Assembly: GCA_017654935.2 (NCBI GenBank) | Contig: CM065690.1 | Span: 14,336,811 to 14,400,810 of the forward strand | Length of the DNA stretch: 64,000 bases | Origin: Phymorhynchus buccinoides | Taxonomy: Eukaryota > Mollusca > Gastropoda > Neogastropoda > Raphitomidae | Direction of reading: 5' to 3' | Shown: positions 10,701-22,804 of the stretch, one piece after another | How positions within the stretch are numbered: the first letter of the stretch is position 1 | Layout: every line of letters starts with the position of its first letter | Translations under genes and position numbers: made by a program | Notes under the pieces: model-generated | Told to the model about the DNA's origin: nothing | Seen by the model: only the letters and a program-made list of their open reading frames with translations | Databases searched by the model: none

Positions 10701-11417
10701 CCTTCTCTCATGATTTTTGGGGAAACGGGTAAATTCCCTGTTGGTGTAACTGTTAAATGTAGAATGCTATCATTTTGGTTTAACCTTGTAACAAACCACC
10801 AGACAGAAAAATTATCAGTTCTTGTTTATAAATGCCTATTGAAAATGTACGAGTCAAATGTTTATGAAAACAGATACATCAAATATATCCATACACTACT
10901 AAATGAAACTGGCTTGAGTAGTTTTTGGTTGAATCAAAACTTTCTTGATGCAAATCCATTGTGGTTCAAGGAGAAGGTGAAAAGATGCTTAAAAGACACC
11001 TTTTTACAATCTTGGTATATGCATGTAGATAATGACGAATTATATTTAAACTACAGAATGTTTAAAACGTCTTTTTGTGTTGACCCATATTACTTAGTCT
11101 TGCCATATAGCTATATGATTACTGTGTTAAAATTCAGAACTACTAACAATAACTTGCCTGTGAACACGTTGCGTTATACTGGTACACCCAGACATGAAAG
11201 AATTTGTGAAAAATGTAATGTACATGATGTGGCAGATGAGTTTCACTACTTGTTTGTTTGTCCTTTCTTTGACACTGACAGGAGAAGGTACCTCCCTAAG
11301 TATTTTTTTACTCGCCCTAATGCTTATAAATTCAAAGCTTTGTTCTCTACAAAAAATAAGAAAATATTACTCAAACTAAAGCACTTCATTACAGTTGTTA
11401 ACGGTTCTTTCAGATAA
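7092..11417 (+). CDS. LINE (non-LTR retrotransposon) polyprotein: APE endonuclease + reverse transcriptase
   Basis: The polyprotein nicks target DNA and copies the element RNA by target-primed reverse transcription. The first 210 codons or so are the acidic repeat; unique sequence starts near 7740. The endonuclease lies at about 7955-8800: ALNVCGF, the catalytic Glu in CISESK, LLGDFNSRTG and SDIHCPI. The reverse transcriptase is at about 9460-10460: NYRGITILS, QAGFRNNFST, FLDYEKAFD, VRQGENLSPVLF and the catalytic YADD at 10257-10268, then NAKKCKVLIFSKG. A C-terminal Cys/His cluster CEKC...HYLFVC at about 11200-11260 resembles a zinc knuckle. No stop or frameshift interrupts the EN-RT part, so the copy may be recent. 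The annotated start is only the first start-like codon after the upstream frameshift. Clade not assigned. Confidence 0.9.
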
Positions 11418-11728
11418 ATGCTATTAATCATGTCTTTTTCCCATTTTGTTTTTAATTTAGTAATACATTACATTATTTGTAATATTATGTATGGGTTATC
11501 TTTGAAATGATTTTGGACATCACTCTTGGGTTGATTCTTGGAAATTTATTTATGTGTGTGTATGTTTTTATATTTCTGTGCCCAAATGGGGTATGAAATA
11601 AATTTCTTGCCTTCTTGCCTTGCCTTGCCTTGCCAATCCCTTTCCGGATGATTTGTTGTTTTGGGGTGGGTTTGTTTGCTTGGTGTGTTTTGGGTCCTTT
11701 TTCCTTTCTTTCTCTTTTTTTACATGTA

Positions 11729-11942
11729 GGGGAAGACGGGGTAAAAAGCGCATGGGCAGGTAAGAAGCCCACCCCAATTACCTCATGAAATAAAGAAAAT
11801 GTCAGTCAAATTTGCCCATGAGACGAATGCTAGACATTAACGCTCGTCTCATGGGCAAAATGAGACTGAAATTTGCTTCATTTCGTGAGATAATTGGGGT
11901 GGGCTTCTTACCCGCCCATGCGCTTTTTACCCCGTCTTCCCC
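11729..11942. mobile_element. Palindromic MITE, family P, copy 1 (214 bp)
   Basis: The element is an almost complete inverted repeat: the left half starts GGGGAAGACGGGGTAAAAAG and the right half ends with its complement, leaving a small central loop. TA flanks both ends (11727-11728 and 11943-11944), as for Tc1/mariner. Other copies are at 44335-44548 (also 214 bp) and 60436-60643, with a half copy at about 57230-57338. The right end touches the first monomer of the 76-bp satellite. Confidence 0.9.
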
Positions 11943-14900
11943 TACCCCCTATGGGGCATTTTTGGAATGAACTAAACCTTGAAATCAATAGCAGTGCCCA
12001 TTACAATTATGTAACATGTACCCCCTATGGGGCATTTTTGGAATGAACTAAACCTTGAAATCAGTAGCAATGCCCATTACAATTATGTAACATGTACCCC
12101 CTATGGGGCATTTTTGGAATGAACTAAACCTTGAAATCAGTAGCAATGCTCATTACAATTATGTAACATGTACCCCCTATGGGGCATTTTTGGAATGAAC
12201 TAAACCTTGAAATCAGTAGCAATGCCCATTACAATTATGTAACATGTACCCCCTATGGGGCATTTTTGGAATGAACTAAACCTTGAAATCAGTAGCAATG
12301 CCCATTACAATTATGTAACATGTACCCCCTATGGGGCATTTTTGGAATGAACTAAACCTTGAAATCAGTAGCAATGCCCATTACAATTATGTAACATGTA
12401 CCCCCTATGGGGCATTTTTGGAATGAACTAAACCTTGAAATCAGTAGCAATGCCCATTACAACTATGTAACATGTACCCCCTATGGGGCATTTTTGGAAT
12501 GAACTAAACCTTGAAATCAGTAGCAATGCCCATTACAATTATGTAACATGTACCCCCTATGGGGCATTTTTGGAATGAACTAAACCTTGAAATCAGTAGC
12601 AATGCCCATTACAATTATGTAACATGTACCCCCTATGGGGCATTTTTGGAATGAACTAAACCTTGAAATCAGTAGCAATGCCCATTACAATTATGTAACA
12701 TGTACCCCCTATGGGGCATTTTTGGAATGAACTAAACCTTGAAATCAGTAGCAATGCCCATTACAATTATGTAACATGTACCCCCTATGGGGCATTTTTG
12801 GAATGAACTAAACCTTGAAATCAGTAGCAATGCCCATTACAATTATGTAACATGTACCCCCTATGGGGCATTTTTGGAATTAACTAAACCTTGAAATCAG
12901 TAGCAATGCCCATTACAATTATGTAACATGTACCCCCTATGGGGCATTTTTGGAATGAACTAAACCTTGAAATCAGTAGCAATGCCCATTACAATTATGT
13001 AACATGTACCCCCTATGGGGCATTTTTGGAATGAACTAAACCTTGAAATCAGTAGCAATGCCCATTACAATTATGTAACATGTACCCCCTATGGGGCATT
13101 TTTGGAATGAACTAAACCTTGAAATCAGTAGCAATGCCCATTACAATTATGTAACATGTACCCCCTATGGGGCATTTTTGGAATGAACTAAACCTTGAAA
13201 TCAGTAGCAATGCCCATTACAATTATGTAACATGTACCCCCTATGGGGCATTTTTGGAATGAACTAAACCTTGAAATCAGTAGCAATGCCCATTACAATT
13301 ATGTAACATGTACCCCCTATGGGGCATTTTTGGAATGAACTAAACCTTGAAATCAGTAGCAATGCCCATTACAATTATGTAACATGTACCCCCTATGGGG
13401 CATTTTTGGAATGAACTAAACCTTGAAATCAGTAGCAATGCCCATTACAATTATGTAACATGTACCCCCTATGGGGCATTTTTGGAATGAACTAAACCTT
13501 GAAATCAGTAGCAATGCCCATTACAATTATGTAACATGTACCCCCTATGGGGCATTTTTGGAATGAACTAAACCTTGAAATCAGTAGCAATGCCCATTAC
13601 AATTATGTAACATGTACCCCCTATGGGGCATTTTTGGAATGAACTAAACCTTGAAATCAGTAGCAATGCCCATTACAATTATGTAACATGTACCCCCTAT
13701 GGGGCATTTTTGGAATGAACTAAACCTTGAAATCAGTAGCAATGCCCATTACAATTATGTAACATGTACCCCCTATGGGGCATTTTTGGAATGAACTAAA
13801 CCTTGAAATCAGTAGCAATGCCCATTACAATTATGTAACATGTACCCCCTATGGGGCATTTTTGGAATGAACTAAACCTTGAAATCAGTAGCAATGCCCA
13901 TTACAATTATGTAACATGTACCCCCTATGGGGCATTTTTGGAATTAACTAAACCTTGAAATCAGTAGCAATGCCCATTACAATTATGTAACATGTACCCC
14001 CTATGGGGCATTTTTGGAATGAACTAAACCTTGAAATCAGTAGCAATGCCCATTACAATTATGTAACATGTACCCCCTATGGGGCATTTTTGGAATGAAC
14101 TAAACCTTGAAATCAGTAGCAATGCCCATTACAATTATGTAACATGTACCCCCTATGGGGCATTTTTGGAATGAACTAAACCTTGAAATCAGTAGCAATG
14201 CCCATTACAATTATGTAACATGTACCCCCTATGGGGCATTTTTGGAATGAACTAAACCTTGAAATCAGTAGCAATGCCCATTACAATTATGTAACATGTA
14301 CCCCCTATGGGGCATTTTTGGAATTAACTAAACCTTGAAATCAGTAGCAATGCCCATTACAATTATGTAACATGTACCCCCTATGGGGCATTTTTGGAAT
14401 GAACTAAACCTTGAAATCAGTAGCAATGCCCATTACAATTATGTAACATGTACCCCCTATGGGGCATTTTTGGAATGAACTAAACCTTGAAATCAGTAGC
14501 AATGCCCATTACAATTATGTAACATGTACCCCCTATGGGGCATTTTTGGAATGAACTAAACCTTGAAATCAGTAGCAATGCCCATTACAATTATGTAACA
14601 TGTACCCCCTATGGGGCATTTTTGGAATGAACTAAACCTTGAAATCAGTAGCAATGCCCATTACAATTATGTAACATGTACCCCCTATGGGGCATTTTTG
14701 GAATGAACTAAACCTTGAAATCAGTAGCAATGCCCATTACAATTATGTAACATGTACCCCCTATGGGGCATTTTTGGAATGAACTAAACCTTGAAATCAG
14801 TAGCAATGCCCATTACAACTATGTAACATGTACCCCCTATGGGGCATTTTTGGAATTAACTAAACCTTGAAATCAGTAGCAATGCCCATTACAATTATGT

Positions 14901-17900
14901 AACATGTACCCCCTATGGGGCATTTTTGGAATGAACTAAACCTTGAAATCAGTAGCAATGCCCATTACAATTATGTAACATGTACCCCCTATGGGGCATT
15001 TTTGGAATGAACTAAACCTTGAAATCAGTAGCAATGCCCATTACAATTATGTAACATGTACCCCCTATGGGGCATTTTTGGAATGAACTAAACCTTGAAA
15101 TCAGTAGCAATGCCCATTACAATTATGTAACATGTACCCCCTATGGGGCATTTTTGGAATGAACTAAACCTTGAAATCAGTAGCAATGCCCATTACAATT
15201 ATGTAACATGTACCCCCTATGGGGCATTTTTGGAATGAACTAAACCTTGAAATCAGTAGCAATGCCCATTACAATTATGTAACATGTACCCCCTATGGGG
15301 CATTTTTGGAATGAACTAAACCTTGAAATCAGTAGCAATGCCCATTACAATTATGTAACATGTACCCCCTATGGGGCATTTTTGGAATGAACTAAACCTT
15401 GAAATCAGTAGCAATGCGCATTACAATTATGTAACATGTACCCCCTATGGGGCATTTTTGGAATGAACTAAACCTTGAAATCAGTAGCAATGCCCATTAC
15501 AATTATGTAACATGTACCCCCTATGGGGCATTTTTGGAATGAACTAAACCTTGAAATCAGTAGCAATGCCCATTACAATTATGTAACATGTACCCCCTAT
15601 GGGGCATTTTTGGAATGAACTAAACCTTGAAATCAGTAGCAATGCCCATTACAATTATGTAACATGTACCCCCTATGGGGCATTTTTGGAATGAACTAAA
15701 CCTTGAAATCAGTAGCAATGCCCATTACAATTATGTAACATGTACCCCCTATGGGGCATTTTTGGAATGAACTAAACCTTGAAATCAGTAGCAATGCCCA
15801 TTACAATTATGTAACATGTACCCCCTATGGGGCATTTTTGGAATTAACTAAACCTTGAAATCAGTAGCAATGCCCATTACAATTATGTAACATGTACCCC
15901 CTATGGGGCATTTTTGGAATGAACTAAACCTTGAAATCAGTAGCAATGCCCATTACAATTATGTAACATGTACCCCCTATGGGGCATTTTTGGAATGAAC
16001 TAAACCTTGAAATCAGTAGCAATGCCCATTACAATTATGTAACATGTACCCCCTATGGGGCATTTTTGGAATGAACTAAACCTTGAAATCAGTAGCAATG
16101 CCCATTACAATTATGTAACATGTACCCCCTATGGGGCATTTTTGGAATGAACTAAACCTTGAAATCAGTAGCAATGCCCATTACAATTATGTAACATGTA
16201 CCCCCTATGGGGCATTTTTGGAATGAACTAAACCTTGAAATCAGTAGCAATGCCCATTACAATTATGTAACATGTACCCCCTATGGGGCATTTTTGGAAT
16301 GAACTAAACCTTGAAATCAGTAGCAATGCCCATTACAATTATGTAACATGTACCCCCTATGGGGCATTTTTGGAATGAACTAAACCTTGAAATCAGTAGC
16401 AATGCCCATTACAATTATGTAACATGTACCCCCTATGGGGCATTTTTGGAATGAACTAAACCTTGAAATCAGTAGCAATGCCCATTACAATTATGTAACA
16501 TGTACCCCCTATGGGGCATTTTTGGAATTAACTAAACCTTGAAATCAGTAGCAATGCCCATTACAATTATGTAACATGTACCCCCTATGGGGCATTTTTG
16601 GAATGAACTAAACCTTGAAATCAGTAGCAATGCGCATTACAATTATGTAACATGTACCCCCTATGGGGCATTTTTGGAATGAACTAAACCTTGAAATCAG
16701 TAGCAATGCCCATTACAATTATGTAACATGTACCCCCTATGGGGCATTTTTGGAATGAACTAAACCTTGAAATCAGTAGCAATGCCCATTACAATTATGT
16801 AACATGTACCCCCTATGGGGCATTTTTGGAATGAACTAAACCTTGAAATCAGTAGCAATGCCCATTACAATTATGTAACATGTACCCCCTATGGGGCATT
16901 TTTGGAATTAACTAAACCTTGAAATCAGTAGCAATGCCCATTACAATTATGTAACATGTACCCCCTATGGGGCATTTTTGGAATTAACTAAACCTTGAAA
17001 TCAGTAGCAATGCCCATTACAATTATGTAACATGTACCCCCTATGGGGCATTTTTGGAATGAACTAAACCTTGAAATCAGTAGCAATGCCCATTACAATT
17101 ATGTAACATGTACCCCCTATGGGGCATTTTTGGAATGAACTAAACCTTGAAATCAGTAGCAATGCCCATTACAATTATGTAACATGTACCCCCTATGGGG
17201 CATTTTTGGAATGAACTAAACCTTGAAATCAGTAGCAATGCCCATTACAATTATGTAACATGTACCCCCTATGGGGCATTTTTGGAATTAACTAAACCTT
17301 GAAATCAGTAGCAATGCCCATTACAATTATGTAACATGTACCCCCTATGGGGCATTTTTGGAATGAACTAAACCTTGAAATCAGTAGCAATGCCCATTAC
17401 AATTATGTAACATGTACCCCCTATGGGGCATTTTTGGAATCAACTAAACCTTGAAATCAGTAGCAATGCCCATTACAATTATGTAACATGTACCCCCTAT
17501 GGGGCATTTTTGGAATGAACTAAACCTTGAAATCAGTAGCAATGCCCATTACAATTATGTAACATGTACCCCCTATGGGGCATTTTTGGAATGAACTAAA
17601 CCTTGAAATCAGTAGCAATGCCCATTACAATTATGTAACATGTACCCCCTATGGGGCATTTTTGGAATTAACTAAACCTTGAAATCAGTAGCAATGCCCA
17701 TTACAATTATGTAACATGTACCCCCTATGGGGCATTTTTGGAATGAACTAAACCTTGAAATCAGTAGCAATGCCCATTACAATTATGTAACATGTACCCC
17801 CTATGGGGCATTTTTGGAATGAACTAAACCTTGAAATCAGTAGCAATGCCCATTACAATTATGTAACATGTACCCCCTATGGGGCATTTTTGGAATGAAC

Positions 17901-18686
17901 TAAACCTTGAAATCAGTAGCAATGCCCATTACAATTATGTAACATGTACCCCCTATGGGGCATTTTTGGAATGAACTAAACCTTGAAATCAGTAGCAATG
18001 CCCATTACAATTATGTAACATGTACCCCCTATGGGGCATTTTTGGAATGAATAAACCTTGAAATCAAACCTTACAATTATGTAACATGTACCCCCTATGG
18101 GGCATTTTTGGAATGCTAAACCTTGAAATCAGTAGCAATGCCCATTACAATTATGTAACATGTACCCCCTATGGGGCATTTTTGGAATGAACTAAACCTT
18201 GAAATCAGTAGCAATGCCCATTACAATGATGTAACATGTACCCCCTATGGGGCATTTTTGGAATGAACTAAACCTTGAAATCAGTAGCAATGCCCATTAC
18301 AATTATGTAACATGTACCCCCTATGGGGCATTTTTGGAATGAACTAAACCTTGAAATCAGTAGCAATGCCCATTACAATGATGTAACATGTACCCCCTAT
18401 GGGGCATTTTTGGAATGAACTAAACCTTGAAATCAGTAGCAATGCCCATTACAATTATGTAACATGTACCCCCTATGGGGCATTTTTGGAATGAACTAAA
18501 CCTTGAAATCAGTAGCAATGCCCATTACAATGATGTAACATGTACCCCCTATGGGGCATTTTTGGAATGAACTAAACCTTGAAATCAGTAGCAATGCCCA
18601 TTACAATTATGTAACATATACCCCCTATGGGGCATTTTTGGAATTAACTAAACCTTGAAATCAGTAGCAATGCCCATTACAATTAT
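11943..18686 (+). repeat. 76-bp satellite array, about 89 copies
   Basis: The monomer begins TACCCCCTATGGGGCATTTT and is repeated head to tail with very few changes over 6.7 kb. Each monomer contains the small palindrome CCCCTATGGGG. A GAATTAACT variant replaces GAATGAACT in scattered monomers, often separated by multiples of five units. Two shortened units lie at about 18050-18120. Near the right end the ACAATGAT variant appears in every second monomer (18223, 18375, 18527), a dimeric higher-order repeat of 152 bp. No ORF. Confidence 0.97.
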
Positions 18687-19450
18687 AGTCTATATGTATA
18701 TTCATTAATCTGTTTCAGAAAGCAGTCGAAGGACCCAGCGCACGTGCAAAACGGAACGACAAAGGCCAACCTCAGTCCATAAGTAAAACCTTCAAACCTC
18801 CGGCTACACTGCACACGATTCGATTCACTGCGATCCGATTTTGACATTTGTGAGGCATGATTGACGTGAAATTATGCTCTCTAAATGAATCAGATGAAAC
18901 CCTACTAGTTATGTTCAACGGTATTTCTTAGGATGTTAAAAAAACAGATTCTTTATTGATTTTTATTATAAAACAATGTGTGGAAAAAAAAATATATTTT
19001 TGACATTCAGTGGCTTCCATATAAACCCGTGTTGGGATAGAGCATAGCGTTTTTAATACTATTGTAGTATTTTTGTTTTTGCATACATTACATACTTAGC
19101 ACAAATCTTTACTTATGTGTATAATCAGTTGTTTTGCAACCACACTAATGGAGATATGTTCTTTTTAAAATTTTATTTTTAATTTAAATTATTGTTTTTT
19201 AGTGCTTGTTTTTTTTAAGATTGTATTTCATGTGTACATATTTACTCATAATAGTTTGTTTATGATTCTTTATAGTTTGTTCGTGTGTATTTTTTCCTCT
19301 CATACTATTGTTGTTTATTTTTTATTAAATCTCTCAGCGCAGAAAACAACAACAACACCACAACTATTTTCTGTAGTCTCTCTAATAAAATATCGTATTT
19401 TTGTATCACATTTATTTTAAAAATTTGATTCGTGTATTGCGGTCTGAATA
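18687..19450. other. AT-rich intergenic DNA with a minor repeat fragment
   Basis: No gene is supported. About 18840-18900 (GTGAGGCATG followed by GAATCAGATGAAA) resembles 25385-25470, and in reverse the end of the 28-bp minisatellite at 24.6-25.3 kb. The remainder is T-rich. Confidence 0.5.
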
Positions 19451-19594
19451 TGGCATTTGCCACGGGAGGACGACCTTGAAATTCACTGAGTTGACTTTAG
19501 AGAGTTGAATTAGAAAGGTCAGCGTAACTCGGGCAGAACGAGTGCGGGCAAATTAGTAGTCTTTATAGTGTTCGAACTCTCGTGGCAAATGCCC
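19451..19594. mobile_element. Short MITE, 144 bp, TA-flanked
   Basis: The ends TGGCATTTGCCACGGGAG and CTCTCGTGGCAAATGCCC are inverted repeats of about 18 bp flanked by TA (19449-19450, 19595-19596). No ORF. A Tc1/mariner-type origin is inferred from the TA duplication only. Confidence 0.7.
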
Positions 19595-19672
19595 TATTGA
19601 GTATAGCTTTTTTTTAGCTTTTTTTTCCACACACAGACACACGATTTGTTCTCCTCATTTTAATACATTGAT

Positions 19673-19801
<129 letters not shown>

Positions 19802-19850
19802 TTAAAGTCTAATATCACCATTGTTGTGAACAGACTTTAAATTAAATCAA

Positions 19851-19995
19851 TCTTCTTCTTCTTCTTCTTCTTCTTCTTCTTCGATAGCTCAGACAGTTTC
19901 CTGTCAATTATGAGCGCAGATGCGTCATGCTGCCATTACACGCCCAACTAAGAAATAGTTAGGAACATCAAGTCCGAGGGGGGAGCTGGGAGGTT
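19851..19995 (-). mobile_element. GAA-tailed dispersed repeat (family R1, 3' end type B)
   Basis: A (TTC)n run at 19851-19882 is followed by about 110 bp (CTCAGACAGTTTCCTGTC, ATGAGCGCAGATGCGTCATG) that matches 31977-32077 closely. Read on the minus strand it is the 3' end of an element with a (GAA)n tail, a common layout for SINEs. The 5' part is missing. Confidence 0.7.
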
Positions 19996-20112
19996 GGGCG
20001 AGGGTCATTTGTGGAAATGGGTTGATTTTTGTTTAGTATTATTATTGAAGAATGTGATTGCTGCTGCATGGTACTACTGCAACGTGTAAAGACCCACCAG
20101 GTCACGTAGATA

Positions 20113-20480
20113 CAGTGGAATCCGTTTAATTGGCCATCGGATAATCGGCCAAAGCCGCTTAATCGGCCAATTTCCTCTGGAACGGAATTTTTTCTTCTTA
20201 AGCATGTGTTATTTTGTTCGTTTTTACGGCCAAAGCTGAGATCTTCAATTTCGCTTTATTGGCCACTTTTTCTCTCTTATTTTTCCTCTTTACCCCTTTT
20301 TGAGAGGGAGAACAACAGAGGCAGACAAACTGACAACACGCTTTTGACGTTTACATGGTTGAGTGTGAAGTTGGAAGGTGAGCTGTTGTCAATTGAAAGA
20401 CCCTGCATGGCGTTAAAATCACTCAAGAAAACAAAAATCATTGTCTTTTACTCGTGCTTCTGTCAAGTTGTGGGATTAAT

Positions 20481-20538
<58 letters not shown>

Positions 20539-20675
20539 CACAAAAAGGGAAATAATTTGAATTTGAACTGCAACATTGAATTTTGACGTCATTGCTTTTG
20601 ACTTGCATAATTGCCGATTCGCTTTATCGGCCATTTTCCTGGTCCCAAAAGTGGCCGATTAAGTGGATTCCACTG
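20113..20675. mobile_element. pogo/Tigger-like non-autonomous element, 563 bp
   Basis: The left terminus is CAGTGGAATCCGTTTAAT and the right is its near complement (ATTAAGTGGATTCCACTG). TA flanks both ends (20111-20112, 20676-20677). The subterminal CGGATAATCGGCC and CGCTTAATCGGCC repeats are typical of pogo/Tigger ends. It contains a (CA)n tract at 20482-20537 and no transposase. It sits inside a 90-bp tandem repeat; the uninterrupted units downstream show the empty site GTAGATAGCACC, so the insertion and its TA duplication can be read directly. Confidence 0.85.
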
Positions 20676-20676
20676 T

Positions 20677-20946
20677 AGCACCATGTCACCCGATTCGTGC
20701 CTCACAGGATAGCCGCACAAACACGTGTGATTGGGCCCCTTCAAAGACCCACCAGGTCACGTAGATAGCACCATGTCACCCGATTCGTGCCTCACAGGAT
20801 AGCCGCACAAACACGTGTGATTGGGCCCCTTCAAAGACCCACCAGGTCACGTAGATAGCACCATGTCACCAGATTCGTGCCTCACAGGATAGCCGTACAA
20901 ACACGTGTGATTCGGCCCCTTCAAAGACCCACCAGATGACGCGTCA
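20677..20946 (+). repeat. 90-bp tandem repeat, three units
   Basis: Units start AGCACCATGTCACC at 20677, 20767 and 20857. A further partial unit (AAAGACCCACCAGGTCACG) lies just left of the Tigger-like insertion at about 20087-20110. The unit shares TCACCAGATTC and TGCCTCACAG with the 28-bp minisatellite at 24.6-25.3 kb, suggesting common origin. Confidence 0.9.
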
Positions 20947-21170
20947 AAATCACGGGTTTCACTTATTTTCCCTCTTATAGCTGGTAAGAAATACTGTTTA
21001 GACCAGGTTTGATTCCCACGCAAATGCCCCCCAAATTGAAAACGAAACATCATTTTAAAGAAGAGCAACCTGAATTTGAAGTTGGGGGGATTTATATTTG
21101 GGTCACAGCTACCCAGAAAAAAACACCAAGGGACTTAACCGTGGTGAGTCAGTGGGTCTTTAAACTGAGA
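20921..21170 (+). repeat. Dispersed repeat family R4, copy 1
   Basis: About 250 bp, beginning CAAAGACCCACCAGATGACG and containing GGGTCACAGCTACCCAGAAA, match 60696-60943. It begins inside the last unit of the 90-bp array, so the array may be the variable part of this element. Identity unknown. Confidence 0.75.
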
Positions 21171-21301
21171 GTCATAGCCTTTCACAAAAGACTAACTGGG
21201 TCTTGATTTTCAGTCTTCAATCTTCAGTTGTTGTTTTTTGTTACGCCGTCGTATCAGACAATTAGTGACTTGAGGTTGCGCAATGCGTGCTAAAAACAAA
21301 T

Positions 21302-21364
21302 GGGGGGGGGGGGGGGGGGGGGGAAAGAAAGGGACAAAAAGTATAGATAAACTCTTATCTCCGA

Positions 21365-21415
<51 letters not shown>

Positions 21416-21427
21416 TGTGTGTGTGTG
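21302..21427. repeat. Poly-G tract and (TG)n microsatellite
   Basis: There is a G run at 21302-21323 and a (TG)n run with one GGG interruption at about 21368-21427. Confidence 0.95.
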
Positions 21428-21499
21428 GTTTTATGGACCATATATTGATTTTTTAATTTACCATAGAAAATGAATTGTTGTACAGCTCTCAATTTACTG

Positions 21500-21615
21500 T
21501 AGAGTGGTACAGTGGTATCGCGTTCGCTTCGTGTCAAGTAAACCCGAGTTCGAACCTGGGTACAGGGGATTTTTTCCTCTCATTCTGCACTAGCCCTTAA
21601 CGGTCTGAACGTGGA

Positions 21616-21646
<31 letters not shown>

Positions 21647-21870
21647 CGTGTGCCCATGCACTTAGCATACGTTAAACCCAGTGGCAACGAAAAAGTTGTC
21701 ATTTGGTCAAAATTTAACCCCCCCCTCATCAGTGACAAACATCGCATGCAAAAAACAAAACAAAAAAGAATTGGGTGGCGCGCCTCTGGCTGCGACGCGC
21801 TCTCCAGGTGGGAGCAACCCGAATTTCACAGAGACGCCTCTGTGACTATAAAGTACCTAATACCTAATAC
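21500..21870 (+). mobile_element. tRNA-headed SINE (family S, short variant), copy 1
   Basis: The head has a box-A-like AGTGGTACAGTGGTA and box B GAGTTCGAACC (21546-21556). The body contains GTGGAGTCTTTCGGATGAGA and CGTTAAACCCAGTGGCAACG. The 3' domain GGTGGCGCGCCTCTGGCTG ... CCCGAATTTCACAGAGA ends in a TACCTAA repeat tail. It is nearly identical to 58407-58788, so the family was active fairly recently. Pol III transcription and LINE-driven mobilisation are known for such SINEs; nothing here shows that this copy is active. Confidence 0.9.
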
Positions 21871-22548
21871 CCTTACTTTACTGCATGTTCCTCTCTCTCC
21901 CTCTAAAAGATTTCTTAAGATTTCTTACCAGCGAGAGAGAAGGAAAACACGTGAAAACCGTGATTTTCACACCTCACTATTCTAAATATAGCACAGACCT
22001 CCATCCAAGAAATAAACTAAAAAAACACCACATGACTTTTAGCTCATAAATATGCATGAGGGGCCCATTACAAATGGCGGCCTGCATGGGGATGCAAACA
22101 GCGAGTTTTGAAGTTCGATTTTGAGTATTTTCTTCGGATTTTTCGTTTTTGGTGGTGTTAGTCAAGATGGCGTCGAGGTTGCAACTCAGGTAGTACTCTG
22201 TAGACTTCGATCAGGACATTTGATTCGATATTCCTGGTGGTTGAAAGATAAACGAGGAGGAAAGCGCCTCAGATAACGAAGGAAATACGAAACTGGGTCA
22301 ACCTGACCGTAATGAATGTGGTAGGCCTGCATCTGACAAGTATTATGCAGCACCAAGGTCATGGTCGAAGTAAAGAGGTTGTGGGCGTGATGCAGCTCCA
22401 GAAAGAGATTTCTTCAGTAAAGTAAGTTGTATTTTACTGTTTTACTGTCTGTTTTCACTAATATGCATGATTTGTTTGGGCCTTGGGCCGTTATTCGTTC
22501 AACTGGAAGCAAGTTAGTTTGCAAACGCAGGAATTTCTGCACTGTTTT
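21871..22548 (+). other. Unannotated stretch with a promoter/first-exon-like segment
   Basis: AAATGGCGGC at about 22070 and TCAAGATGGCGTC at about 22162 match the YY1/TISU motif found at many animal transcription and translation starts. The second starts a short frame (MASRLQLR) that runs into CAG|GTAGTA, a possible donor, and a GTAAGT donor lies at about 22420. There is no recognisable protein and no downstream exon was found, so this is only a candidate. Confidence 0.25.
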
Positions 22549-22804
22549 AAGCGGGTGACAGACTATGTGACTGCCTCATGTGACTCGATCAGGTCGTGAC
22601 GTTTCACCTCATTTGCATACCATCCTGCTTGATCAGTCTGACTCAGTCGGGCCCAGTCAGGTTTCAGGGCCGAATAGGGCGGGTTCTAAATTTCACTGAT
22701 CGAGTCAGATGGCTTGTGACCTCTTCCGTGCGAGAAACAAAATTTGGTCAACGTCACGACCTGATCGAGTCATATGAGGCAGTCGCATAGTCTGTCTCCA
22801 GCTT
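22549..22804. mobile_element. MITE with about 55-bp inverted ends, 256 bp
   Basis: The left end (GACAGACTATGTGACTGCC ... CGATCAGGTCGTGACGTT) and right end (AACGTCACGACCTGATCG ... GGCAGTCGCATAGTCTGTC) are inverted repeats. The target duplication is ambiguous, so the superfamily is not assigned. No ORF of interest. Confidence 0.8.

Larger units (their letters stand above)
5004..11637 (+). mobile_element. LINE-1 of this window (5' end uncertain)
   Basis: The 3' end is clear: after the stop at 11417 comes an AT-rich 3' UTR, AAATAAATTTC, and a short (CCTTG)n-type tail at about 11606-11637, as found at the end of many LINEs. The 5' end is not clear. It could be near 5000, if the repeat ORF belongs to the element, or near 7740, where unique sequence begins. 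No target-site duplication was identified. Confidence 0.65.

Noticed and set aside
20206..20586. 126-aa ORF inside the Tigger-like element
   Set aside because: It runs through a (CA)n tract and shows no transposase motif.
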